In this document: positions 17,518 through 26,193 of the stretch, one piece after another
Position numbering within the stretch: the first letter of the stretch is position 1
How the letters are laid out: every line of letters begins with the position of its first letter
DNA from: Fibrella forsythiae
GTDB taxonomy: Bacteria > Bacteroidota > Bacteroidia > Cytophagales > Spirosomataceae
Length of the DNA stretch: 64,000 bases
Assembly: GCF_017353175.1 (NCBI RefSeq)
Contig: NZ_JAFMYW010000001.1
Span: forward strand, 62,001 to 126,000
Direction: 5' to 3'
Position numbers and translations under genes: made by a program
Notes under the pieces: model-generated
The model's input: the letters and a program-made list of their open reading frames with translations, nothing else
What the model was told of the DNA's origin: nothing
Database searches by the model: none

Positions 17518-18105
17518 TTGGACGTACCTGAACTCATTTCCGGATTACAGCGGGGCGACCCCGGTGCCTTTCGGCAGTTGGTCGAGACGTATCAGCAGCG
17601 TGTGTATAATACGGTGCTGACGATTGTCAGGCAGCCCGAAGATGCGGAGGATGTGGCGCAGGAGGTATTTATACAGGTGGTTGAGTCAATACAATCGTTT
17701 GGGGGAGATGGTAAACTGACCGCCTGGATATACCGGATTGCCACCACGAAAGCGCTGGAAGCATACCGGAAAAAGCACGCCCGTAAACGGTTCGCTTTCG
17801 TCATGTCTCTGTTCTCAACGGATGACCAGGCGGGGCTGAACGACAGGTTGCATCCAGTCGATTTTGTTCATCCGGGCGTGAAGCTGGAGCAGCAGGAACG
17901 ATCGAAAGTGCTGTTTGCGGCCATTGCCCGGTTACCCGATCAGCAGAAGATAGCGTTCACACTGCATCAACTTGAGGGGCTTAGTTATCAGGAGATTACG
18001 GAGGTGATGCAGGTATCGTTGTCATCGGTTGAATCACTGATGCACCGGGCAAAGGTCAACCTGCGAAAATGGTTACGCGCCTACTACGATGCAGACAAAG
18101 CCTAA
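17518..18105 (+). CDS. ECF-type RNA polymerase sigma factor
   Basis: This 195-residue sigma factor has only regions 2 and 4. Region 2 is visible at QRVYNTVLTIVRQPEDAEDVAQEVFIQVVESI and TAWIYRIATTKALEAYRKK. Region 4 is at LFAAIARLPDQQKIAFTLHQLEGLSYQEITEVMQVSLSSVESLMHRA. The start is TTG at 17518, overlapping an ACGTACCTG motif copy; no ATG fits in frame upstream of region 2. The next two genes encode a single-pass membrane protein and a membrane-anchored Spy-like protein, so the sigma factor is probably held inactive at the membrane until a periplasmic signal arrives. Confidence 0.9.
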   Translation: MDVPELISGLQRGDPGAFRQLVETYQQRVYNTVLTIVRQPEDAEDVAQEVFIQVVESIQSFGGDGKLTAWIYRIATTKALEAYRKKHARKRFAFVMSLFSTDDQAGLNDRLHPVDFVHPGVKLEQQERSKVLFAAIARLPDQQKIAFTLHQLEGLSYQEITEVMQVSLSSVESLMHRAKVNLRKWLRAYYDADKA

Positions 18106-18173
18106 CGATTGTGGAGTAAGATTTCGGATATAAATGTCTGGTAGCCAGCCGTTTCTGGCGACGATAGCACACA

Positions 18174-18491
18174 ATGAGAACGAATCAGTCTAGTCAAGAA
18201 GAAGTCGAAAAGACACTTCAATCAATAACGGGGATTGAGCGGGCCAGCCCGAACCCATTTTTTCTGACTCGGGTAGAAGCCAGACTGGCGGCCAGGCGAA
18301 GCGCTCCCGGAGTGACCACACCCTGGGCGTTTCGGCCCGTGTGGGTGGCTGCCTCGCTGGGGCTGGCCTTAATGCTGAACGTGTCGGCGGTGATGTATGC
18401 CCGGGAGGCGTTGACGCAGGATGACCAGGAGCAGGAAACGGTGAGTCTTTCGGCCGAATGGGGATTTGATGCTACCGTCATGGATTGGTAA
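18174..18491 (+). CDS. Single-pass membrane protein, probable anti-sigma factor (CnrY-like position)
   Basis: This 105-residue protein has a cytoplasmic-looking N-terminal half (~60 residues, helical, with FLTRVEARLAARR), one membrane helix (VWVAASLGLALMLNVSAVMYA, ~61-81) and a short acidic outer tail. Size, topology and position right after the ECF sigma gene match short anti-sigma factors such as CnrY. No zinc-binding motif of the ZAS type is present. It ends 4 bases before the next start, so the two are tightly coupled. The anti-sigma role is inferred from context. Confidence 0.65.
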   Translation: MRTNQSSQEEVEKTLQSITGIERASPNPFFLTRVEARLAARRSAPGVTTPWAFRPVWVAASLGLALMLNVSAVMYAREALTQDDQEQETVSLSAEWGFDATVMDW

Positions 18492-18495
18492 GTAG

Positions 18496-18993
18496 ATGGA
18501 AACAAATCGAAAATTTTACTGGCTTTGGGCGGCAATTGGGCTGTTACTCTGCTTAAACCTCCTAACTGTTGGTTGGGTAATGCGGCGAACCAACACCCTA
18601 CGCGCCAACCGGCAATTATCGGAAGGGCTGCTGGTTCGGCGGCTGGGGTTCTCTCCCGAGCAGATGAAACAATACCGACAGAGCCGACTACACTTTCGCC
18701 AACAGGTGAAACCCCACGAAGACAGCCTGCGCACCCTGAGAACGGGCATGCTCGACCGGGTGAAAGACTCGCTGGTGACCGACGACGAACTGACCCGAAT
18801 GGCTGATGCGATGTATAACCAGAACAGACAGATCACGCGAATTCGGTTTCGACACTGGCAGCAGGTACGTTCTCTTTGTTTACCCGACCAGCAGGCTACC
18901 TTCGATCAGCTGATCCGCCAAATTGGCCAGGGTATGAACAATCCGGGCCTTCGTGGGAGAGTGCAACAGCGAATGAGCGAAAAAGAGCGGTGA
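18496..18993 (+). CDS. Membrane-anchored Spy/CnrX-like periplasmic sensor
   Basis: This 165-residue protein has an N-terminal anchor (LWAAIGLLLCLNLLTVGWVM, residues ~10-29). A helical periplasmic part follows with LGFSPEQMKQYRQSRLHFRQQ, PHEDSLRTLRTGMLDRVKD, and IRFRHWQQVRSLCLPDQQATFDQLI. This pattern (LT/SxEQ followed by long helices with Phe, His and Arg) is that of the Spy/CpxP and CnrX heavy-metal-resistance fold. In cnrYXH such a protein senses Ni or Co and controls the anti-sigma. Metal or misfolded-protein sensing here is inference. Confidence 0.7.
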   Translation: METNRKFYWLWAAIGLLLCLNLLTVGWVMRRTNTLRANRQLSEGLLVRRLGFSPEQMKQYRQSRLHFRQQVKPHEDSLRTLRTGMLDRVKDSLVTDDELTRMADAMYNQNRQITRIRFRHWQQVRSLCLPDQQATFDQLIRQIGQGMNNPGLRGRVQQRMSEKER

Positions 18994-19085
18994 ACAGCGC
19001 AAGTTTTTGCCGGCATTCGCATTGATAAGGCTATCGGGCGCTTGTTGGCGCGCCGTTTTGTACACCAACTACAACTAATACCACA

Positions 19086-19505
19086 ATGAAAACCAATCTT
19101 TTGCTGGCGGCACTTGTCAGCGCGTTTGTATCGGTTCAGGCAGTTGCCCAAACAACAACCGAAGATCCCAATCGAGCTGAACGTCGGGGACGAATGGCTG
19201 CCAGTACGCCTGAACAACGGGCTGAACGTCAGACCGCCCAAATGAAGAAGCAATTGACGCTCACGGCCGAGCAGGAAACGGCTGTTGCAGCCATCAACCT
19301 GAAATACGCCCAGCAGGCTCAGAAATTGATGACCAATGGTGACCGTGACCGGGAAACCCTTAAACAGGCTCGCGATGTGATGCAGGGTAAAGACGGTGAG
19401 CTGAAAGCGGTGTTAAGCAAAGAGCAGTATCAGCAGTACGAAACCATGCGCGATGAACAGCGCAACCGGATGCGGGAAGGCCGTGGCCCACGAAACAATC
19501 GCTAG
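19086..19505 (+). CDS. DUF4890-like periplasmic helical protein
   Basis: This 139-residue protein has a signal peptide (MKTNLLLAALVSAFVSVQAVAQ). The mature protein is helical and highly charged: STPEQRAERQTAQMKKQLTLTAEQETAVAAINLKYAQQ, then LKAVLSKEQYQQYETMRDEQRNRM. The LTxEQ and LSxEQ segments recall the Spy-like folds and fit the DUF4890 group. It lies 92 bases after the sensor gene on the same strand and may be a target or part of the ECF regulon. A clear terminator follows it. Confidence 0.72.
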   Translation: MKTNLLLAALVSAFVSVQAVAQTTTEDPNRAERRGRMAASTPEQRAERQTAQMKKQLTLTAEQETAVAAINLKYAQQAQKLMTNGDRDRETLKQARDVMQGKDGELKAVLSKEQYQQYETMRDEQRNRMREGRGPRNNR

Positions 19506-19522
19506 CGTGTTTTGCGACCAAT

Positions 19523-19560
19523 AAAAAAAGGGTATCCAAACCAGCTGGATACCCTTTTTT
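19523..19560 (+). terminator. Rho-independent terminator ending the ECF gene cluster
   Basis: The arm ending GGGTATCC (19530-19537) pairs with GGATACCC (19547-19554). It is flanked by a run of A on the left and a run of T on the right, which suits termination in both directions. Confidence 0.9.
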
Positions 19561-19635
19561 ATGCCCCTGAATGCCTGTATCCTGAATTTTTGGCTGCTGT
19601 TTGTGAGCTATAAATACAGGCAATGCTGGCAACAG

Positions 19636-19643
19636 TACCTTTG
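19636..19643 (+). promoter_or_regulatory. -7 element TACCTTTG before the AAC(6')-like gene
   Basis: TACCTTTG is a perfect TAnnTTTG element about 49 bases before the ATG at 19692. I see no clear -33 TTTG at the usual distance. Confidence 0.55.
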
Positions 19644-19691
19644 CCGTTCTTATAACGAATAGGCAGCCAGTATACAGTAACGAGTAAACAG

Positions 19692-20132
19692 ATGATCATC
19701 AAAGAAGTGACCCCTTCTGATTTTCAGGAATGGTTTGATTTAGCACGTGAGTTATGGCCAGATTACGAAACGGATGAGATGACAGACGCGCTGACGGGCA
19801 TTCAGCAATCACCCATCGAATCTGCTTTTCTGTTGCGGAATGACCAGAAGCTGGCTATTGGTTTTATCAACCTGTCGCTTCGCTACGACTACGTACCTGG
19901 CGCCACCAAACGACCTGTGGCTTACGTTGAAGGCGTGTTTGTACGGGCCGATTTTCGTCAGCAAGGGTACGGCAGACAGCTGATCCTGCATGCCGAAGAA
20001 TGGGCCAGGTATCAAGGCTGCTCCGAACTTGCCTCCGACGTGCTACTGGATAATGTGGCTAGCCAGGCATTTCACCGGCATGTCGGTTTTGACGAAGCCG
20101 AGCGCGTTGTCAGCTTCATCAAATCGGTGTAG
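19692..20132 (+). CDS. GNAT acetyltransferase resembling aminoglycoside 6'-N-acetyltransferases
   Basis: This is a 146-residue protein whose whole length follows the AAC(6')-I pattern: WFDLARELWPDYE near the start, LSLRYDYVPGATKRPVAYVEGVFV in the middle, the acetyl-CoA loop RQQGYGRQLILHAEEWA, and ASDVLLDNVASQAFHRHVGFDEAERVVSF at the end. I recall the same blocks in chromosomal AAC(6') enzymes of Acinetobacter. It could acetylate aminoglycosides, but chromosomal members often have other natural substrates. It has its own promoter and stands alone. No integron, IS or plasmid gene is nearby. Confidence 0.78.
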   Translation: MIIKEVTPSDFQEWFDLARELWPDYETDEMTDALTGIQQSPIESAFLLRNDQKLAIGFINLSLRYDYVPGATKRPVAYVEGVFVRADFRQQGYGRQLILHAEEWARYQGCSELASDVLLDNVASQAFHRHVGFDEAERVVSFIKSV

Positions 20133-20172
20133 TAATCCAGTGAGCGTTAGACTCATTGACTACAAACGTTGC

Positions 20173-20985
20173 CTAAGCGCGTTTCAAGGGCGAATCTTTC
20201 TCCTTAGCCAGCGTATTGTAGGTTAGTTTGTCAACAAGACCTGGTAGTAGTTTATTGAGGAAAACGGTCAGTTTTCCCTGGCCTGTCAGGATCAACTCCC
20301 GCTTGCGTTGTTGTACAGCCTTGAGAATATGTTCGGCGCATTCATCTGAGCTCATCATCGAACCCTCTTCCCGCATGGTATCCCCCGTTGAATTGCCCTG
20401 ACTATCGAGTGCCGAGAACCGGATATTCGACGCGGTAAAACCCGGGCAGGCCGTCAGTACATGAACACCCGAATAGCGAAGCTCAATGCGAATAGCTTCC
20501 AGGAAACCATTCATGGCGAACTTCGAGGCTGAATAGCCCGACCGAACCGGTAAGCCTTTGTAGCCGGCAATCGACGAGATACCCACTACCGACCCTTTCG
20601 TTTTCATGATGTGTGGCAGCGCATACCGTGTGGCGTAGACCGTTCCCATGAAGTTGATATCCATCACTTTACGAATAACCTCCGGGTCAGCGTCAACAAA
20701 CATCGAGCGCATGCTAATACCCGCGTTATTGATGAGAATGTCGATGCGGCCAAAGCGAGCGACGGTTTCATCCATTAGCCGCTTCATGTCTGCTTCAACG
20801 CTCACGTCGGCCACAACAGGCAGGTTCGTGATGCCAGCGGCCGTGAGAGCGTCGGCTGTGCTCGTCAGAGTGTCTGCCTTACGGCCACAAAAAACAATAG
20901 CGGCGCCGGTCCGCCCGAAAGCAAAAGCAAGAGATTGCCCAATGCCCGAGGAGGCGCCGGTAATCACAACAACAGATTGGTTCAT
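20173..20985 (-). CDS. SDR family NAD(P)-dependent oxidoreductase
   Basis: This 270-residue classical short-chain dehydrogenase has the cofactor motif TGASSGIG at residues 9-16, NNAG at 86-89, and the catalytic S138, Y151 and K155 in the usual spacing (YSASK). The arginine in VFCGRKADTL after beta2 suggests NADP preference. The C-terminal ~40 residues, with a hydrophobic LNKLLPGLVDKL helix, recall membrane-associated DHRS7-like SDRs. The substrate is unknown. The gene precedes a palindromic repeat element. Confidence 0.88.
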   Translation of the reverse strand: MNQSVVVITGASSGIGQSLAFAFGRTGAAIVFCGRKADTLTSTADALTAAGITNLPVVADVSVEADMKRLMDETVARFGRIDILINNAGISMRSMFVDADPEVIRKVMDINFMGTVYATRYALPHIMKTKGSVVGISSIAGYKGLPVRSGYSASKFAMNGFLEAIRIELRYSGVHVLTACPGFTASNIRFSALDSQGNSTGDTMREEGSMMSSDECAEHILKAVQQRKRELILTGQGKLTVFLNKLLPGLVDKLTYNTLAKEKDSPLKRA

Positions 20986-20997
20986 GGAGCAAAAGTA

Positions 20998-21105
20998 AAG
21001 GAGTTTTCTGTTTACAGTCTACTGTTCACTGTTGCTTCGCCTGCTATCATTACATCATATAAGCAGCGCAACAGTAAACGGCAGACTGTAAACAGAAAAC
21101 TCCTT
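20998..21105. repeat. Palindromic element, copy 1
   Basis: Bases 20998-21040 and 21063-21105 are complementary at most of 43 positions. The arms contain TCTGTTTACAGTCT and CTGTTGCTTCG; the second arm carries GCAGCGCAACAG. The loop has TTACATCA. The same words recur in the element at 24567-24667. It lies between the divergent start of the SDR gene and the stop of the TlpA-like gene; its right edge touches that stop codon. Terminator function is likely, and the shared sequence marks it as a repeat family. Confidence 0.75.
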
Positions 21106-22975
21106 ATTGTTTCAGCGCTTCAATCACCAGCGTTATTTCTTCGGCGGTGGCATCGGCGTTGCCGGAATAGCCAAGACTGCGGTAACGTACCCGGCCGTTG
21201 GGGCCAATGATCACTTTGGTCGGAATCCCCTGTACACCGTATGATTCAGATACTTTCTTGGTGACATCGAGTGGCACCACGCCCGTGTAGGGCTGTTTCT
21301 CGATAAAGGAACGTACCCGGCTAACAGGGCCACCCTCGCGGGTATTCACGAACAGAAACTGAACGTTGGGATCGTTTTTGAAATGGTCGCGGGCTTTGCG
21401 CATAGCCGGAAAGGAAGCAATACAAGGGCCACACCAGGTGGCCCAGAAATCGAGCACAACCACTTTGCCCCGAAGTGAAGCAAGTGACACTGTGTTGCCA
21501 TCCAGCGTTGTCAGAGTAAAGTTCGGTGCAGGCTCGTTCACAAACGATTCAGCCAGTTCGGCCCGGCGGTCGGCTCGGTAATTAACTTCCAGACCGGCCA
21601 GATACGTATCGGCTTTGGCGGCACTGCCCAATTGCTTGATCTGCCAGTTCCGCAGGGTGGAGCGAAGTTGAGGTGTTACACGGCCAACCCGAACGACAGC
21701 TTCAACGTAAGGAAGAACAGAATCAGCCCGATTGGCGCGAATGCCACAGGCCAGGATGCGTTCGTTGATACGTGGTTCGGTCGTTTCTGCTGCCAGCCCA
21801 TCCTGTGCCTGCCGGTAAGTGGCGAGGGCAGCACCCAGCCGGTTCTGCCGGTCAAACGCATAGGCCAACGTAGACTGATAGGCCTTCAGTGTAGCCACGC
21901 GGTCAACCGGATCGTTTTTGGGTTGGGTACGTTGTTGCAGTGCGGCAATAGCCCGACTGGCCAGCCAGTCTGTTTGTGGAATGCCATGCCCTTCGTCTGT
22001 CATTTGTTGGGCAAAGCTGTGCAGCAACGCTGGGTCAGTGTCTTTAAGGCTCTGCTGCGCCAGAAAGGCGTTCAATTCCCGAAACTGACCGGCTTTGAAA
22101 TATGCTTCGGCCAGCGAGCTCACCAGCATAGAGCGATACGCTGATGCAGGGAACGTCTGCGTGAACGAGGTGTAATCGGTTAATTTTTTAGCCAGGTTCG
22201 TTTCAGCCCGAACGGCACCAGCCTGTGCTCTCTGAGCGGCATCGCCGGTAGGGTCAACGGTCTTGATGCGGTCACGTACAGCCAGCGCCAACTTGGGTTC
22301 GTTCAACTGCTCGTACAGGCGGGCGGCGTTGTTTAGATCGTCGGGGGTAGGGGCGGGCTTACGGCTTTTCAGGTACGTATCGATATTGGCCAGGGCCGTT
22401 TTCTTCGCGTTGGGTTTTTGCTGCTTAATCTGGGCATCAATCAGATCGGCCCAATACTGTGGACGGTTGGCAGGAAACTGTTGGATCTCCTGCTCATACT
22501 GCTGAACGGCCCAGTTCCAGTCGGGCTTCACGTCCAACGCGTATGGAAACGCCGTTCTGATCAACACGGAGGCCTGTCCGCCGAGGGCGTGCGGCTGCAG
22601 CGAACCGGTCGAATCGTACACCAGAACCGGGTAAAAATGATTGGTGTTATGATCGATCAGTTTCGGATTTGCTTTACTCTGAAAGGCAAAGAGCAAGCCC
22701 GAAACTGTGTTTTTGGGTAGCTTTAATTCGCCCACTACGTCATTTCCCTGCCTAATTGCCGTGGCCGTAGTAGGCTGGCTCAGTCGCATCGTTGCGGGCC
22801 CCGCGTATCGAACGTACCTGCCTTCTATCACCGTCTGGTTGACCAGTGAGGCAGCAGGCGTATAGGTGAACGAAACAACGTCACCCGGCTTTGGGTGCCT
22901 GGGAACGTACCTGAATTGTTGAGCCGAGAGGGCCGACGAAATAAAAAGAAGAAAGACGTGTAAGGAATAACGCAT
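21104..22975 (-). CDS. TlpA-like thioredoxin-fold protein with long N-terminal region
   Basis: This 623-residue protein has a signal peptide ([20 protein letters not shown]). Residues ~25-120 look like a beta-rich domain. Residues ~150-480 are helical and TPR-like, with repeated alanine-rich helices. The C-terminal ~120 residues form a TlpA/ResA thioredoxin domain with the redox pair in [16 protein letters not shown] (~515) and the cis-Pro region [12 protein letters not shown]. It probably reduces or relays electrons to disulfides in the periplasm. The long N-terminal region is typical of Bacteroidota versions and may bind substrate proteins. Confidence 0.85.
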   Translation of the reverse strand: MRYSLHVFLLFISSALSAQQFRYVPRHPKPGDVVSFTYTPAASLVNQTVIEGRYVRYAGPATMRLSQPTTATAIRQGNDVVGELKLPKNTVSGLLFAFQSKANPKLIDHNTNHFYPVLVYDSTGSLQPHALGGQASVLIRTAFPYALDVKPDWNWAVQQYEQEIQQFPANRPQYWADLIDAQIKQQKPNAKKTALANIDTYLKSRKPAPTPDDLNNAARLYEQLNEPKLALAVRDRIKTVDPTGDAAQRAQAGAVRAETNLAKKLTDYTSFTQTFPASAYRSMLVSSLAEAYFKAGQFRELNAFLAQQSLKDTDPALLHSFAQQMTDEGHGIPQTDWLASRAIAALQQRTQPKNDPVDRVATLKAYQSTLAYAFDRQNRLGAALATYRQAQDGLAAETTEPRINERILACGIRANRADSVLPYVEAVVRVGRVTPQLRSTLRNWQIKQLGSAAKADTYLAGLEVNYRADRRAELAESFVNEPAPNFTLTTLDGNTVSLASLRGKVVVLDFWATWCGPCIASFPAMRKARDHFKNDPNVQFLFVNTREGGPVSRVRSFIEKQPYTGVVPLDVTKKVSESYGVQGIPTKVIIGPNGRVRYRSLGYSGNADATAEEITLVIEALKQ

Positions 22976-23008
22976 CCTGAAAGATACTGGACAGTGAGTA
23001 AACTAAAT

Positions 23009-23061
23009 GACGAATGGCGCTGCTAATCTACCCATTCGGTAGGCCAGCAACGCCATTCGTC
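23009..23061. terminator. Inverted repeat between proS and the TlpA-like gene
   Basis: Bases 23009-23024 and 23046-23061 are complementary except for one or two positions. Read on the minus strand it follows the proS stop and precedes the TlpA-like start. Confidence 0.6.
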
Positions 23062-23085
23062 TTTGTTTTCCTATGCAATTAAGGC

Positions 23086-24558
23086 CTAGTAGGCCCGTGC
23101 AAATACAACGCGTTTATTCGACGGTTTACCTGTGAAGATGCACGTGCCGGCTTCTTCAGGGGCGTCTAGCGGAATGCAGCGAATAGTTGCCTTTGTAGCG
23201 TCCTTAATGGCGTCTTCCGTCTCCGGGGTGCCATCCCAGTGGGCCATAATGAAGCCGCCTTTCTCGATCTGCTCTTTAAACTGATCAAACGTATCAACAT
23301 AGAACGTATTAGCTTCCCGGAAAGCCAGCGCTTTCTGATAAATCGATCGCTGAATGTCGTCGAGCAGTGCGCTGATGTGCTCAGTCAGGCCATCGAACGA
23401 GACGGTTTCTTTTGTTTTCAGGTCGCGACGGGCAATTTCAACAGTGCCGTTTTCCAGATCACGCGCCCCCATTGCCAGGCGGACAGGCACACCGCGAAGT
23501 TCATACTCCGCAAATTTCCAACCGGGCTTGTTGGCATCCGAGTTATCGTACTTTACGGAGATACCCGCTTTCTTAAGCTCGGCCATCAACGGTTTTACCT
23601 TGTCGGTGATGGCATCCAGTTGTTCGTCAGACCGGTAAATTGGCACGATAACGACCTGAATCGGTGCCAGTTTAGGGGGGATAACGAGCCCGGCATCGTC
23701 CGAATGGGCCATGACGAGTGCACCCATCATCCGGGTCGACAGGCCCCACGACGTGCCCCATACATACTCGAGCGTGTTCTGCTTATTCAGGAATTGTACG
23801 TCAAACGCTTTAGCAAAATTCTGCCCCAGAAAATGCGACGTACCTGCCTGAAGTGCTTTGCCATCCTGCATCATGGCTTCGATGCAGAGCGTATCATCGG
23901 CACCAGCGAAGCGTTCGTTAGCCGATTTGGTCCCGCGAATAACGGGCATGGCCATCCATTCTTCGGCGAAGGTGGCGTAGACCTCCAGCATCTGACGGGT
24001 TTCTTCCCGTGCTTCCTTCTCGGTAGAGTGAGCAGTGTGGCCCTCCTGCCAAAGGAATTCGGCGGTGCGCAGAAACAAACGGGTTCGCATTTCCCAGCGC
24101 ACAACGTTCGCCCACTGGTTGATCAGCAGTGGCAGATCGCGGTAGCTTTGAATCCAGTTTTTGTAGGTACTCCAGATAACGGTTTCTGATGTTGGCCGTA
24201 CGATCAGTTCTTCTTCAAGTTTAGCATCTGGGTCAACAATGATTCCAGAGCCATCTTCGGCGTTTTTGAGGCGATAGTGGGTCACTACTGCGCACTCCTT
24301 GGCGAAGCCCGCCACGTGCGACGCTTCCTTGCTTAGATACGATTTAGGAATGAACAGCGGGAAGTAGGCATTCTGGTGACCAGTCTCCTTGAACATATCA
24401 TCAAGAGCCCGTTGCATCTTCTCCCAGATTGAAAAACCGTAGGGTTTAATGACCATACAGCCTCGTACGGCTGAGTTTTCGGCCAAATCAGCCCGTTTAA
24501 CCAGTTCGTTATACCATTCCGAGTAATCCTCGGCCCGCGTAGGTAATGCTTTTGCCAT
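23086..24558 (-). CDS. proS: Prolyl-tRNA synthetase, ProS type 3
   Basis: This 490-residue class II synthetase attaches proline to tRNA-Pro. Motif 2/3 areas are visible: [46 protein letters not shown] and [19 protein letters not shown], followed by [22 protein letters not shown]. The anticodon-binding domain and the C-terminal zinc-like domain typical of the archaeal/eukaryotic-type ProS follow; the INS editing domain of the E. coli type is absent. Its upstream side holds a palindromic element and a -7 element on the minus strand. Confidence 0.96.
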   Translation of the reverse strand: MAKALPTRAEDYSEWYNELVKRADLAENSAVRGCMVIKPYGFSIWEKMQRALDDMFKETGHQNAYFPLFIPKSYLSKEASHVAGFAKECAVVTHYRLKNAEDGSGIIVDPDAKLEEELIVRPTSETVIWSTYKNWIQSYRDLPLLINQWANVVRWEMRTRLFLRTAEFLWQEGHTAHSTEKEAREETRQMLEVYATFAEEWMAMPVIRGTKSANERFAGADDTLCIEAMMQDGKALQAGTSHFLGQNFAKAFDVQFLNKQNTLEYVWGTSWGLSTRMMGALVMAHSDDAGLVIPPKLAPIQVVIVPIYRSDEQLDAITDKVKPLMAELKKAGISVKYDNSDANKPGWKFAEYELRGVPVRLAMGARDLENGTVEIARRDLKTKETVSFDGLTEHISALLDDIQRSIYQKALAFREANTFYVDTFDQFKEQIEKGGFIMAHWDGTPETEDAIKDATKATIRCIPLDAPEEAGTCIFTGKPSNKRVVFARAY

Positions 24559-24566
24559 TATTTATC

Positions 24567-24667
24567 AGTTTACTGTTTACCGTTCGCTGTTTTCTGTTGC
24601 TTCGTTACATCACATTATTCGGTGGTCAGCAGCGCAACAGAAAACAGCGAACGGTAAACAGTAAACT
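24567..24667. repeat. Palindromic element, copy 2
   Basis: Bases 24567-24600 and 24634-24667 are perfect reverse complements over 34 bases. The arms contain GTTTAC and CTGTTGC words. CTGTTGCTTCG, TTACATCA and CAGCGCAACAG are shared with the element at 20998-21105. It lies in the leader of proS (minus strand), so it would be transcribed as a large hairpin between the proS promoter and its start codon. Confidence 0.8.
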
Positions 24668-24722
24668 TTTTATTAGTAGATTAAACCTTGATTAGTTACC
24701 CGTGTCTAAGTAGAGAAAGGGC

Positions 24723-24752
24723 TTGCAAAGATAGGTTTTAATCCTATTTTTG
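24723..24752 (+). promoter_or_regulatory. Promoter TTG-N19-TATTTTTG for the Gly/Tyr-rich lipoprotein
   Basis: TTG at 24723-24725 and TATTTTTG at 24745-24752 are separated by 19 bases, matching the Bacteroidota -33/-7 layout. The start codon lies ~90 bases downstream, at 24844. Confidence 0.65.
24726..24733 (-). promoter_or_regulatory. Minus-strand -7 element TATCTTTG for proS
   Basis: On the minus strand this reads TATCTTTG, a perfect TAnnTTTG. It overlaps the spacer of the plus-strand promoter, so the two genes have face-to-face overlapping promoters. The proS leader would be ~160 bases and would contain the palindromic element. Confidence 0.55.
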
Positions 24753-24843
24753 TAATCAAACCGCCACCATTCTGGTTATAATGGCAGGTATGTATACCTT
24801 CTTTCTGCTTAACCCTTTACAGACACTATAAACGCTTGTTTGT

Positions 24844-26172
24844 ATGAAACTTAATAATACATGGCAGTACCTGGCAGTTGTTGCCATGCTTGGTATGGGA
24901 GCATGTAGCTCCAGCCGTCAGGCTGCTCAGAATGCCGGCGAGGTCGATGATCTGTACGGCAATTCTGGTGATGCGGCCGTGTATGCGGGCGACGACCGGA
25001 AAACAACGCAGCAGGATGTTCGGCAGGCCTCACGGCTCGACCGCCGCCAGTTGCAGCAACGTGGCACGAACCTGAACCCTGATTATTCAGACCCTCAGCA
25101 GAATGCTACCGGAACTGACGCTGATTATTATACCGAACTCAGTGCCCGCCAGGTACAGCGTGGTATCTCGCCTGATCCGGGTTGGGGTGCAACAGATGCG
25201 TATGCCAGTGGCTACGCCAACGGGTACAATCAGGGCCTGTATGGTGCTAATAGCTGGAACCGTTGGGGAATGAGTAACGTCGGTTTATTAGGCGGTATCA
25301 GTCTCGGACTAGGCATCGGTTCAGGATTTGGCTACAGCCCGTTCGGATATAGCTCATTCGGTTACAGTCCGTTTGGCTACAGCCCATTCGGCTACGGTGG
25401 TTATAACCCCTATGCATATGGTGGCGGTTTTTATGACCCCTTCTACAGTTCATATGGCTTCGGTGGTTACGGCTACAGCCCATTCGGCTTTGGTGGTTAC
25501 GGCTATAATCCATACGCTTATGGTGGCTACTATGGTGGTACAACGGTGATTAACAACAACTATATCACCGGCGCAGACCCGTATCGTAACAACCGTACGT
25601 ATGGCCCGCGCGGTAGCAGCACATCGGCCCGTTACAGCGGCGACTTCAACAACACGGCACCAAGTTATAATGGTGGCCGCCGGACAGGAAGCTACGGTTC
25701 TGCCTACAACAACTCAACTACCAGCGACGGGACATACTACAGTGCTCCGAACTCGGGCCGTGGGTCGAGCCGTGGTGCCGGATCATACAGCAGTGGATCT
25801 GTAACGCCAAGTGGTGGACGTACCTACGGCAATTCGTCGGGAAGCTACACACCGGCAACAGGTTCTGCTTCGTCAGGTTCGTACTACGAACGTCCATCAC
25901 GTGGCGGTTCCTACTCGCAGCCTTACAGCAGCGGAGGCAGCAGCAGCCGCGGTAACTACTCGCAGCCAAGTCAGCAGGCACAACAGTCATATTCGCGGCC
26001 AAGTCAGCCATCATATCAGCAAAGCCAGCCTGCCTATCAGCAGCCAAGCCGTAGCTATAGCACTCCTACGCCAAGTTATAGTGCACCAAGCTATAGCGCA
26101 CCGAGCAATTCGGGTGGTGGCGGTGGCGGGAGCTACTCGAGTGGCGGTGGCAGCTCACGTGGCCCAAGATAA
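24844..26172 (+). CDS. Gly/Tyr/Ser-rich low-complexity lipoprotein
   Basis: This is a 442-residue lipoprotein with lipobox Cys at ~21 (MLGMGACSSS). Residues ~25-135 are ordinary and polar (ASRLDRRQLQQRGTNLNPDYSD). Residues ~150-235 consist of near-repeats of FGYSPFGY and GGYGYNPYAYGG units. The remaining ~200 residues are Ser/Gly/Tyr/Gln/Pro-rich (QPSYQQSQPAYQQ, SYSAPSYSAPS). The composition resembles prion-like or adhesive silk-like domains. No family is recognised; a cell-surface adhesive or structural role is a guess. It has its own promoter and terminator. Confidence 0.75.
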   Translation: MKLNNTWQYLAVVAMLGMGACSSSRQAAQNAGEVDDLYGNSGDAAVYAGDDRKTTQQDVRQASRLDRRQLQQRGTNLNPDYSDPQQNATGTDADYYTELSARQVQRGISPDPGWGATDAYASGYANGYNQGLYGANSWNRWGMSNVGLLGGISLGLGIGSGFGYSPFGYSSFGYSPFGYSPFGYGGYNPYAYGGGFYDPFYSSYGFGGYGYSPFGFGGYGYNPYAYGGYYGGTTVINNNYITGADPYRNNRTYGPRGSSTSARYSGDFNNTAPSYNGGRRTGSYGSAYNNSTTSDGTYYSAPNSGRGSSRGAGSYSSGSVTPSGGRTYGNSSGSYTPATGSASSGSYYERPSRGGSYSQPYSSGGSSSRGNYSQPSQQAQQSYSRPSQPSYQQSQPAYQQPSRSYSTPTPSYSAPSYSAPSNSGGGGGGSYSSGGGSSRGPR

Positions 26173-26193
26173 GCCAGCTTAAAAAAATCAGTG

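Noticed and set aside
19692-20132. Recently acquired resistance cassette
   Set aside because: No integron site, insertion sequence or composition change flanks the AAC(6')-like gene.
23239-24189. A 316-codon open frame on the plus strand opposite proS
   Set aside because: It lies fully antisense to proS, has no family features, and such long antisense frames are common opposite GC-moderate genes.
25318-25545. Possible tandem repeat element in DNA
   Set aside because: The periodicity is explained by coding for FGYSPFGY-type units in an intact lipoprotein gene.
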